From an uncultured Candidatus Saccharibacteria bacterium (GTDB taxonomy: Bacteria > Patescibacteria > Saccharimonadia > Saccharimonadales > UBA6022): a stretch of DNA of 8,617 nt. Shown here piece by piece: positions 1 through 5,571 of the stretch. The notes under the pieces were generated by a model. That model saw only the letters and a program-made list of their open reading frames with translations, was not told the origin of the DNA and did not search any database. Position numbers and translations under genes: made by a program. The stretch's first letter is position 1; each line of letters opens with the position of its first letter. Where the stretch lies: assembly GCA_946886725.1 (NCBI GenBank), contig CAMPJF010000041.1, positions 1-8,617 on the forward strand, given 5' to 3'.

Positions 1-833
1 ACATTAGGGTTGCAGACTGCGTCGGTGAGGACGCGGGCGCTAGGTCTGAATCCGGCAGGCAGCGTAAAGATCACCGTTCCATTTGCCGTGTTGCCGTTTC
101 GGATAAGTCCCTTGAATCGAACTAATCCATCCGAGCCTTTCGCATATCCAGGCGAGGTAAAGAAGGCACCGCCATCATGCGCAATCCAGCCATTTTGTAA
201 TGTGGCAACGTTTGTCCAGCCAGCAAATGAGGACGGGTACCACATGGTATGGAGTGCCAAGTAGCCATTTGCCGTTCCTGGTCCCTTGGCGACTATTCCC
301 AGGCTTTGGTCGACGCCAATCGATCCCTGTGGATCGCTGCGTGCCGGTACATGCATATACCGACTAGGGCGCGTGGTGAAGTTGGTGGCGATTTGCGTGC
401 CGTTGGTGATCGTGCCGGGTCGGACTAATCCCTGGACGTGAACGCGGCCGATTGAATCAACAGAGTAGCTGGCATTTTCAAACGGTGAACCGTAGTTGGT
501 CCATCCGTTCGTAAAGGTTAGTCCGGTTCGCGTGTACGACGTACCTGCTGGAATGTACCCGATTGACTCTAGTGACATCCACGATGCACTACCAAAAATG
601 TAAACGATTTCACCAGTTGGATAAATGTCTATACGACCCGCCTCGCCTGGGCTGGTTGATGTTTGGAAGATTAGCCTGCCAGATGGGCGGTATCCTGCGG
701 GTAATATTCCGATCACATCGTATTGAGTGACGGCAGTCGGTTTTCTGACGAGTCCTTTTAGTCGTACGACACCAGCAGATGTTTTTGTAACGCCGATTGT
801 GTTATAGCTACCAAGATAATCGGTCCAATCGTC
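1..833 (-). repeat. Three degenerate tail-fibre-type repeats within the pilin-like adhesin
   Basis: Repeat 1 covers about 534-833 (residues 387-486), repeat 2 about 228-530 (488-588), and repeat 3 starts near 212 (residue 594) and runs off the window. Each begins with a W-rich strand (DDWTDYLGSYNTIGV, NGWTNYGSPF, NGWIAHDGG), followed by a core of the form V-R-x-x-GL-V/I-R (VVRLKGLVR, RVHVQGLVR, LVRFKGLIR). Repeats 1 and 3 continue with LPAGYRP and LPAGFRP; repeat 2 has TTRPSRY at that place. A second half with a strand-Gly-strand pattern (GRIDIYPTGEIV, GSIGVDQSLGIV) is seen in repeats 1 and 2. The copies are alike at protein level only; I see no long nucleotide identity, so this is an old duplication. 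Confidence 0.75.
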
Positions 834-1991
834 TAGATATTCGATCGGCTTCCAGTTAGAGACGCGCAGCGTGGCTGCTTCGCTAGTAAGTGTTTGTCCA
901 GAATATGTTGCAAGTACTCGGTATGCGTAGCCGTTCCAGCCGCCGTAGGTGCCGGTTGCGCTGTTCCATGTCGTGGTAAAGTTACTGACCGTCAAATCCT
1001 TGGTTGTTGCGCCGCTGTAGTTTGCGCCATTAGTGACGTTCGCCCATGATGTGCCGCCATTGGTGCTGATTTGCCATTGATACGTTGCCGCATTAATGTT
1101 GGTTGCAGAATTGAATGTAGTGCTGCCTTCGGTTGGGATGACATCGACGTCAGATGGTTCGGCGGTGAAGTTGAATGCGATTGGTGGCAGTTCTTTGGCG
1201 TTGACGTTGAGCTTTTGCGCGCGCATTGAAAGAGCGACTGCGACAGTCCGACCGGCGGCGGTTTTGCTGCCGGTGAGCGTTACTTTGATTGACGTCGCAT
1301 TTTCAGCGTTTGATGGGCCAAGATCGGTCGTGCTGCCTGGTGAGTCGTAGTAATTAATGGTCATGGTAGAGATGTCGGACATGACTTTTACGTCATTCGC
1401 CTTGCAGCGTGATGCACTATAGCCCGGGCTGCAGCTGTTTTGTTGCCACGGTGTAGCACACACGGTTTGCGCATCTGCCGTTGCATCAGTATTGTGGTCG
1501 GGAATGTAAGTGCGACGCCACAAAGAGCCGTTGTTAATGAAGTACATTACCTTGCTATATAGAATTGGATTGACGGTCTTTGTATTGTCGCAAGGATTTG
1601 GCTGGCCTTTGAAATAGACAATCTCACGCAGTGGATCGATGGGGTTGCGCGTGGTCGAAAAGGTCGAAAGCACGAGACTGTTTGCGCTGCTCGTAAAGGC
1701 AGCGGTTCCTGTAAAGTTCGAATTGCTGCCCTGTGGTGACGGCAATGTTCCCGAGCTGAGCATGAATTGATTTGATATATTGACGTCATCTTCGATTCGC
1801 GTCAGCGCATCTTGGATGTCATACATCATTGCGTTTTCGTCGTGGGTTGCCATGACGTCGCCGACCATATTGACCATTAACGAGATAAAGCCACCAAGCG
1901 CCAGTATAACAATTGGCGCGACGATGAGCATTTCGACGAGCGTAAAGCCGAGTGATTTCTTATTGCTTTTATGGGGTGATGAATGATGCAT
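1..1991 (-). CDS. Type IV pilin-like protein with Ig-like domain and tail-fibre-type repeats (3' end off window)
   Basis: The frame is open from ATG at 1991 to the left edge: 663 codons, no stop, C-terminus outside the window. Residues 13-20 (SLGFTLVE) are a class III prepilin signal: a basic leader, cleavage after Gly15, Phe at +1, Glu20 at +5, then a hydrophobic helix to about residue 41. Residues 46-265 look like a PilW/PulJ-sized pilin head with cysteines at 134, 178, 187 and 196. Residues 270-378 resemble a bacterial Ig-like domain (QWQISTNGGTSW, then AYRVL and an LRV end). From about 387 three repeats follow, carrying GLVR or GLIR motifs and, in two of them, LPAGYRP or LPAGFRP, as in phage tail-fibre and receptor-binding proteins. 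It is the third gene of a pilin operon and overlaps the previous one by 23 bases. Inferred role: surface adhesin assembled by, or anchored through, the type IV pilus machinery. The pilin N-terminus is seen directly; the binding role is inferred. Confidence 0.85.
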   Translation of the reverse strand, partial: MHHSSPHKSNKKSLGFTLVEMLIVAPIVILALGGFISLMVNMVGDVMATHDENAMMYDIQDALTRIEDDVNISNQFMLSSGTLPSPQGSNSNFTGTAAFTSSANSLVLSTFSTTRNPIDPLREIVYFKGQPNPCDNTKTVNPILYSKVMYFINNGSLWRRTYIPDHNTDATADAQTVCATPWQQNSCSPGYSASRCKANDVKVMSDISTMTINYYDSPGSTTDLGPSNAENATSIKVTLTGSKTAAGRTVAVALSMRAQKLNVNAKELPPIAFNFTAEPSDVDVIPTEGSTTFNSATNINAATYQWQISTNGGTSWANVTNGANYSGATTKDLTVSNFTTTWNSATGTYGGWNGYAYRVLATYSGQTLTSEAATLRVSNWKPIEYLDDWTDYLGSYNTIGVTKTSAGVVRLKGLVRKPTAVTQYDVIGILPAGYRPSGRLIFQTSTSPGEAGRIDIYPTGEIVYIFGSASWMSLESIGYIPAGTSYTRTGLTFTNGWTNYGSPFENASYSVDSIGRVHVQGLVRPGTITNGTQIATNFTTRPSRYMHVPARSDPQGSIGVDQSLGIVAKGPGTANGYLALHTMWYPSSFAGWTNVATLQNGWIAHDGGAFFTSPGYAKGSDGLVRFKGLIRNGNTANGTVIFTLPAGFRPSARVLTDAVCNPN

Positions 1992-2364
1992 GGGATACCT
2001 CTTTTTGCGGTGTGCCGTATAATACTCGCACTGATAGCTTTGTTGTTGCGTCTGACGTTCCGTATGGGCAAGTGAATGTGACAGTGATAGTGGCGTCTGG
2101 TAGACCGTTCGGCCCCGTAGATGACGGAAGCGTCGGTGTTGGCGATGGAGTCACAGTGCTACAGGGGTTGGTCGCTTGGGGGCTGTAGGTGCGCAGTGCT
2201 TCGTAGGCGATATTGTCGGCCCTGGAACGTAGGCGTGCCTCGCCGCCGTTCTTTATTATCAGCGCATAGAGTTGATAGCCTGCGCCAACAAAAGCAACTG
2301 CGATAAACAGGCTAATGAGTAATTCAACAGCGGAAAAACCGGCTTGGCTGTGGCTATTTCTCAT
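1969..2364 (-). CDS. Small type IV pilin-like protein (minor pilin/pseudopilin)
   Basis: This 131-residue protein has a prepilin signal: leader MRNSHSQAG, predicted cleavage after Gly9, Phe10 at +1 and Glu14 at +5, then a hydrophobic helix to about residue 38 (AVELLISLFIAVAFVGAGY). The remaining head is small, with two cysteines (68 and 99) that could form the disulfide loop usual for pilins, and a Thr/Pro/Ser-rich stretch at 69-86 (TVTPSPTPTLPSSTGP). The ATG overlaps the stop of the upstream pilin gene in an ATGA arrangement, which implies translational coupling. The 3' end overlaps the next gene by 23 bases. By size and place in the operon it is probably a minor pilin, such as a PilV/GspI-like priming subunit. 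The exact subunit cannot be told from sequence alone. Confidence 0.85.
   Translation of the reverse strand: MRNSHSQAGFSAVELLISLFIAVAFVGAGYQLYALIIKNGGEARLRSRADNIAYEALRTYSPQATNPCSTVTPSPTPTLPSSTGPNGLPDATITVTFTCPYGTSDATTKLSVRVLYGTPQKEVSHASFITP
1998..2002 (-). promoter_or_regulatory. Shine-Dalgarno of the pilin-like adhesin
   Basis: On the minus strand AAAAAGAGGTATCCC precedes ATG at 1991. AGAGG ends six bases before the start codon. This good site lies inside the previous gene and supports 1991 as the start. Confidence 0.65.
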
Positions 2365-2861
2365 TGGTTTTTACTCGACAGCATGACGATTGAGCCGTCA
2401 GTCTCTTTCATATAGTAAATATTAAATTTTCTGCATTGCCACGGTGGAGCTGCAGAAGTACATAATGCACCCGTAGAGGTGAGAGGTTGATAGACGTATG
2501 TCGCCGTGGTTGGTATTGGCCGTACGCCAGATGTGGTTTGTGTGGTGTTGGTAGCGGCAACGAGACTGGTGTCGGTGCTTGATCCTGTGAAGTCTGGTGC
2601 GCGAAGATTGTTCATATTAATATTCGTATAAAATCCGGCAACACCAGTGCGGGTTGCTGGTGTTGGAAAATAGGCGCCACTATTTCGTATGTACATGTTC
2701 TCTTGGAAGACAATGATATTTTGCACGTCGGTTTCGCGCTCGACGTCGCGCCCGTGAGTAAGACTATCCATAAGATTGACCGTCGCAAGGGTAATCAAGA
2801 TCACCATTATAGTAAGCGTGATTAGTAATTCCACGATAGTAAACCCTGCGCGATACCTCAT
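2361..2861 (-). CDS. Type IV pilin-like protein
   Basis: This 166-residue protein starts with the very short leader MRYRAG. Predicted cleavage is after Gly6, with Phe7 at +1 and Glu11 at +5 (FTIVELLITLTIMVILITLA), the classic prepilin motif with an N-methylation/assembly helix to about residue 28. The head has a cysteine pair near the C-terminus (134 and 143, ending WQCRKFNIYYMKE), placed like the D-region disulfide of type IV pilins and GspG-type pseudopilins. It is the first gene of the three-gene pilin set, 43 bases after murB, with its own promoter. No Shine-Dalgarno precedes the ATG, which lies directly below a -10 box, so a leaderless message is likely. No assembly ATPase, prepilin peptidase or platform protein is in the window; they must be encoded elsewhere if this pilus works. 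It may be the major or a minor subunit. Confidence 0.88.
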   Translation of the reverse strand: MRYRAGFTIVELLITLTIMVILITLATVNLMDSLTHGRDVERETDVQNIIVFQENMYIRNSGAYFPTPATRTGVAGFYTNINMNNLRAPDFTGSSTDTSLVAATNTTQTTSGVRPIPTTATYVYQPLTSTGALCTSAAPPWQCRKFNIYYMKETDGSIVMLSSKNQ

Positions 2862-2868
2862 ACTTTAT

Positions 2869-2897
2869 AGCATAAGAGGTTTGCGGTTTTTGGGCAA
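2869..2897 (-). promoter_or_regulatory. Promoter of the pilin operon
   Basis: Reading the minus strand, TTGCCC (2897-2892) and TATGCT (2874-2869) are separated by exactly 17 bases and fit sigma-70-type -35 and -10 boxes. The expected start of transcription, 7-8 bases after the -10, falls at 2862-2861, which is the A of the pilin ATG. Nothing like a Shine-Dalgarno is present. The promoter sits wholly in the gap between the murB stop and the pilin gene. Confidence 0.55.
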
Positions 2898-2904
2898 GGG
2901 GAAA

Positions 2905-3924
2905 TTAGATTTCGAGTGGCTCTTGTTCGATTGTGATACGGAATTGGTCACGCACGGCGCCGCTGATTTCGTCGCGTGCGGCAGCAAGATCCTGGTAGCT
3001 GGTCGCGGATTCGTTAATCAGTACAAGTGCATTCTTGTCGTGGACTCGCATGCCATGCAATGTTTTGCCTTTTAGTCCCGTTTGTTCGATTAGCCAGCCG
3101 GTCGGGATTTTGTGTGTACCGTCGGGCATATCGTAGCTAGGTATATCGGGATAGTCATTGCGCAGATCGTTAAGTTGCCAATCTTCGATAAGGGCGTTCT
3201 TAAAGAACGAGCCGGTATTGGGTAATAGCGTAGGGTCGGGAAGCTTGTCGGTACGAATCTTGATGACGGTATCACGGATGATTTTTGGCGTAAAAATCGT
3301 AATGTTGTTTGCGGCAAAGTAATCCTCGATGGCCTTGTAAAAAGGTGGCTGTGGCGCAGCTTTGTATAATTTTATCGTAATCGCAGTAATGACATAGCGG
3401 CCCATCGCTTCGCCGCGGAAGATACTATGTCGATACGAAAAGCTACAATCGGCATTCTGTAGTGCGATGAAAGTATCCGTTACACTGTCATATGCCTCTA
3501 GTGAGACAAGTGTGTCTGCAATTTCTTGGCCGTATGCTCCAATGTTTTGTACCGGTGCTGCACCGGCCGTTCCAGGTATGGCGGACATCGCTTCGATGCC
3601 GCTTAGGCCCATATCAACGGTTCGTTTTACAACTTCATCCCAGCTTTCCCCTGCACCTATTCGAACGGTGGTCGTACTGGCGTTGTCTTCAATAACATCA
3701 AACCCGGGGATGCGGTTACGTATGACGATTCCATCAAAGCCTTCGTCATGAACGACGATATTGCTTCCTCCGCCAAGGATAAAGATAGGTAGATTTTGCG
3801 CTTTTGCATTGCGATAGACTTCGGCTACTTCTTCTGGAGTATGCACTTCTGTCATGAATCGAGCATTACCCCCAAGGCGCATAGTGGTGTAATTTTTGAG
3901 AGGGATGTTTGTGTGAATTTCCAT
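2905..3924 (-). CDS. murB: UDP-N-acetylenolpyruvoylglucosamine reductase (MurB, type I)
   Basis: MurB is the cytoplasmic FAD enzyme that reduces enolpyruvyl-UDP-GlcNAc with NADPH to UDP-N-acetylmuramic acid, the second committed step of peptidoglycan precursor synthesis. At 339 residues the length matches the E. coli enzyme. Visible hallmarks: N-terminal NYTTMRLGGNARF (11-23); FAD-binding ILGGGSNIVVHD (49-60); GTAGAAPVQNIGAYGQE (118-134), with the IGAYG form of type I enzymes; YRHSIFR (164-170), whose Arg165 corresponds to the catalytic-site Arg of the YRDSIF motif; TGSFFKN (237-243) with proton donor Ser239; and IEQE at the C-terminus, where Glu335 lies 96 residues after Ser239, the same spacing as Ser229/Glu325 in E. 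coli. All key residues are present, so it should be active. It is transcribed away from the tRNA gene from a -10 box close to its ATG, and could read through into the pilin genes 43 bases downstream. Confidence 0.97.
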   Translation of the reverse strand: MEIHTNIPLKNYTTMRLGGNARFMTEVHTPEEVAEVYRNAKAQNLPIFILGGGSNIVVHDEGFDGIVIRNRIPGFDVIEDNASTTTVRIGAGESWDEVVKRTVDMGLSGIEAMSAIPGTAGAAPVQNIGAYGQEIADTLVSLEAYDSVTDTFIALQNADCSFSYRHSIFRGEAMGRYVITAITIKLYKAAPQPPFYKAIEDYFAANNITIFTPKIIRDTVIKIRTDKLPDPTLLPNTGSFFKNALIEDWQLNDLRNDYPDIPSYDMPDGTHKIPTGWLIEQTGLKGKTLHGMRVHDKNALVLINESATSYQDLAAARDEISGAVRDQFRITIEQEPLEI

Positions 3925-3932
3925 GTAGCTTG

Positions 3933-3938
3933 ATTATA
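3933..3938 (-). promoter_or_regulatory. murB -10 box, close to the ATG
   Basis: On the minus strand a consensus TATAAT ends nine bases before the murB ATG at 3924. Transcription would start about two bases before the ATG, leaving no room for a ribosome site. No convincing -35 is seen; the position where it would lie overlaps the tRNA promoter. Confidence 0.55.
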
Positions 3939-3957
3939 GCCCATATGACGTGAAATA

Positions 3958-3966
3958 TGCTATAAT
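3958..3966 (+). promoter_or_regulatory. Extended -10 promoter of tRNA-Arg
   Basis: TGCTATAAT is an extended -10 (TG, one base, TATAAT). Transcription would start near 3973, about 8 bases before the mature tRNA 5' end. The likely -35 position (about 3938-3943) has no TTGACA match, as is common with extended -10 promoters. Confidence 0.55.
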
Positions 3967-3980
3967 TACCCTTGTGTTAT

Positions 3981-4057
3981 GCACCCGTAGCTCAGTGGAT
4001 TAGAGCACTGGTCTTCGGAACCAGGTGTCGCAAGTTCGAATCTTGCCGGGTGTACCA
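3981..4057 (+). tRNA. tRNA-Arg (anticodon UCG), CCA encoded
   Basis: A complete 77-base cloverleaf. The acceptor stem pairs GCACCCG with CGGGTGT (first pair G-U), followed by discriminator A and an encoded CCA. The D arm pairs GCTC with GAGC. The anticodon arm is CTGGT, loop CTTCGGA, ACCAG, giving anticodon TCG, which reads CGA and by wobble other CGN arginine codons. The T arm pairs GCAAG with CTTGC around TTCGAAT. No intron is present. It stands alone between divergent murB and a terminator. Confidence 0.96.
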
Positions 4058-4059
4058 CG

Positions 4060-4091
4060 AAAAAAGACTCATCGAAAGATGGGTCCTTTTT
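4060..4091. terminator. Bidirectional rho-independent terminator
   Basis: GACTCATC (4066-4073), a GAAA tetraloop and GATGGGTC (4078-4085) form an 8-bp stem with one T-G pair. On the plus strand a run of T follows (CTTTTTC), ending the tRNA transcript. On the minus strand the preceding A-run becomes TTTTTT, ending the hydrolase transcript, whose stop codon is at 4095-4093, right at the hairpin edge. Confidence 0.85.
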
Positions 4092-4092
4092 C

Positions 4093-4812
4093 TTACTGGC
4101 TTACTTTTGAAAACGTAGATAGTTCTTCTAGAAGCAGTTGGTGTACTTTTGGCTCGTTGACTATCCTGAAATGACCATGGGTATCCAGCTGGATGTTTTT
4201 TGCGCCAACTAATGTGCTGCCGCCGGGAATGTGGGGATCGAATTTGCTGTATATCGAGACGATAGATTGATTGACGATCTGGTTGTGCGATAAAAATCGC
4301 AGGATAGATGAATTCGGCACAAATATGCGCAGTGACTTAACGAGGAGGAATAAATACGCATAGCGTGACCCCGAAAAAGGCGTATTAAGCGCGATCATTC
4401 CGTAAATGTGTTTTGTGGGATGAGTATTGGTTAGCAAATATTTGCCAATCAAGCCGCCTTTGCTGTGAGCGACAAGGATAAATGATTTTCTATCAGTCGT
4501 GTCGATATAGGCTTGCGCTACTTTGGCCATCTCCTCGATACTGTGTCGATTATAGCCTAGTCCTTCAACGACGTGGATATCATAGCCGTGCCGATGGAGG
4601 AGTGATGCGATCGGCTGCATGAACTGCCAGGTTTCGTATATACCGGGAATAAGGAGGATTGATGGTTTCTTTGATGAGGGGTTACGATAGCCTGATGCGT
4701 CTGCTCGGCTGATAATTTCAGAGAGCTGCCTACGGGCGATGTAGGCGTAGTCAAGCGACCAGTACAGCTGAGTGCGAAGCAGAGATTTTAGTTTGCGATA
4801 AAGTGCTGGCAT
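4093..4812 (-). CDS. Alpha/beta hydrolase, lipase/PGAP1-like
   Basis: This 239-residue protein has an alpha/beta-hydrolase fold. Strand SILLIPGIYETWQFMQPIA (51-69) occupies the place of the oxyanion loop, with PGIYE instead of the usual HG. The nucleophile elbow is AHSKGG with Ser117. A likely acid is Asp192 (SKFDPHIPGGS), and the catalytic His is His212 or His214 (DTHGHFRIV). The pattern of Ser followed by KGG and then KYLL resembles lipase/PGAP1-like esterases rather than C-C hydrolases. The first 45 residues are basic and aromatic, with no clear signal peptide. It is the last gene of the antiporter-hydrolase unit, overlaps the preceding hydrolase by 25 bases and ends at the terminator. The natural substrate (lipid or other ester) cannot be read from sequence. 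The start is favoured by GAGGAG upstream, although the spacing is long. Confidence 0.82.
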   Translation of the reverse strand: MPALYRKLKSLLRTQLYWSLDYAYIARRQLSEIISRADASGYRNPSSKKPSILLIPGIYETWQFMQPIASLLHRHGYDIHVVEGLGYNRHSIEEMAKVAQAYIDTTDRKSFILVAHSKGGLIGKYLLTNTHPTKHIYGMIALNTPFSGSRYAYLFLLVKSLRIFVPNSSILRFLSHNQIVNQSIVSIYSKFDPHIPGGSTLVGAKNIQLDTHGHFRIVNEPKVHQLLLEELSTFSKVSQ

Positions 4813-5525
4813 ATATCCACAAGCTCCTCGGGTGTTTTGTAGTGGAGTAGATGTGGTGAGTGGGCGATCTCTACCATCGTGCGATTCGGTCCAGCTTGCG
4901 AGAGATAATGTACCCAGTCATGCGGCACGATCTTGTCATTTTTGCCGCGAACAATCAATATCGGTAGTGGGCATCTATTTAGTGTCTTTTCGATATGATC
5001 GGCGATCATATGTTTTGTTGTCGAGAGGTAGCGCCGTAATCCCATGCGCATGTAATCACGGAGTACGAGCAGTACGGCGCTTGGCGGTTCGAAGAACACG
5101 TCTTGAATTAAACGGTAGGTCTGTCGAAGGACGTGACGTTCGTCCTTGTTGACCGTTGGCGCAAGCAGGATCATCCTGCGAAATAGTGCAGGCTGGGCGG
5201 CAACTGCATGAGCAATAATCTGACAGCCCATCGATTGACCGACGATGACAACGTCCTTGAGCTGTTTTTCTTCTATATAGTCAATCAGTACTTGTGCGAG
5301 CTCTTCGATTGTCAGCGTGGAGCGTGGCTTTGGTGTTTTGCCAAATCCGGGCAGATCTATGATGTGTATGTCGTATAGATGGACCATTTGCTCGGCGAAA
5401 GGGTGATAATAGTCACCCGAGACACCAAGGCCATGCACAAGTACGAGCTGCGTTTTACTGGGTGACATCGATACCTGTTCGTGGATGGTATGGGTGTCGA
5501 GCTGCATGGGCTTTTTATTCATCAT
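4788..5525 (-). CDS. Alpha/beta hydrolase fold protein
   Basis: This 245-residue alpha/beta hydrolase has the full set of motifs: oxyanion-loop HGLG (31-34), DLPGFGKT (57-64), nucleophile elbow GQSMG with Ser98, a helical cap from about 124 to 185, acid RGKNDKIVP with Asp197, and catalytic His222 or His225 (AHSPHLLHYKTPEEL). The pattern is that of the broad hydrolase family containing BioH-, MenH- and C-C-bond-hydrolase-like enzymes and epoxide hydrolases; the specific reaction cannot be assigned. No signal peptide is seen, so it is probably cytoplasmic. It starts 45 bases after the antiporter stop on the same strand and overlaps the next hydrolase by 25 bases. Two ATG codons stand in a row and only a weak purine stretch (AAGAAGAA) precedes them, so the exact start is less certain; Met20 is an alternative. 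Confidence 0.85.
   Translation of the reverse strand: MMNKKPMQLDTHTIHEQVSMSPSKTQLVLVHGLGVSGDYYHPFAEQMVHLYDIHIIDLPGFGKTPKPRSTLTIEELAQVLIDYIEEKQLKDVVIVGQSMGCQIIAHAVAAQPALFRRMILLAPTVNKDERHVLRQTYRLIQDVFFEPPSAVLLVLRDYMRMGLRRYLSTTKHMIADHIEKTLNRCPLPILIVRGKNDKIVPHDWVHYLSQAGPNRTMVEIAHSPHLLHYKTPEELVDICQHFIAN
4824..4829 (-). promoter_or_regulatory. Shine-Dalgarno of the second hydrolase
   Basis: GAGGAG on the minus strand ends 11 bases before ATG at 4812 and lies within the 3' end of the upstream hydrolase gene. It is a strong match with slightly long spacing, and supports a start that overlaps the previous gene. Confidence 0.5.
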
Positions 5526-5548
5526 ACGTTTACGTTCTTCTTTTATTG

Positions 5549-5571
5549 GCAGCCATACTAGTCAAGGCTGC
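5549..5571 (-). other. Hairpin between antiporter and hydrolase genes
   Basis: GCAGCC and GGCTGC form a 6-bp perfect inverted repeat around an 11-base loop, starting at the last base of the antiporter stop codon. No T-run follows on the minus strand, so it is not a standard terminator. It may stabilise or partly attenuate the operon mRNA. Confidence 0.35.

Noticed and set aside
1..833. Phage or prophage remnant because of the tail-fibre-type repeats
   Set aside because: The repeats are in frame with a prepilin signal inside a pilin operon, and no other phage gene is present.
10..1350. Short plus-strand open frames opposite the pilin-like adhesin
   Set aside because: They lie antisense to a 663-codon frame with recognisable domains; no ribosome sites or family motifs are seen.
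5560..5565. TTGACT as a -35 box for the first hydrolase
   Set aside because: No -10-like sequence lies 16-18 bases downstream; the nearest candidate (TAAAAG) is only 14 away, and the motif lies in a hairpin loop.
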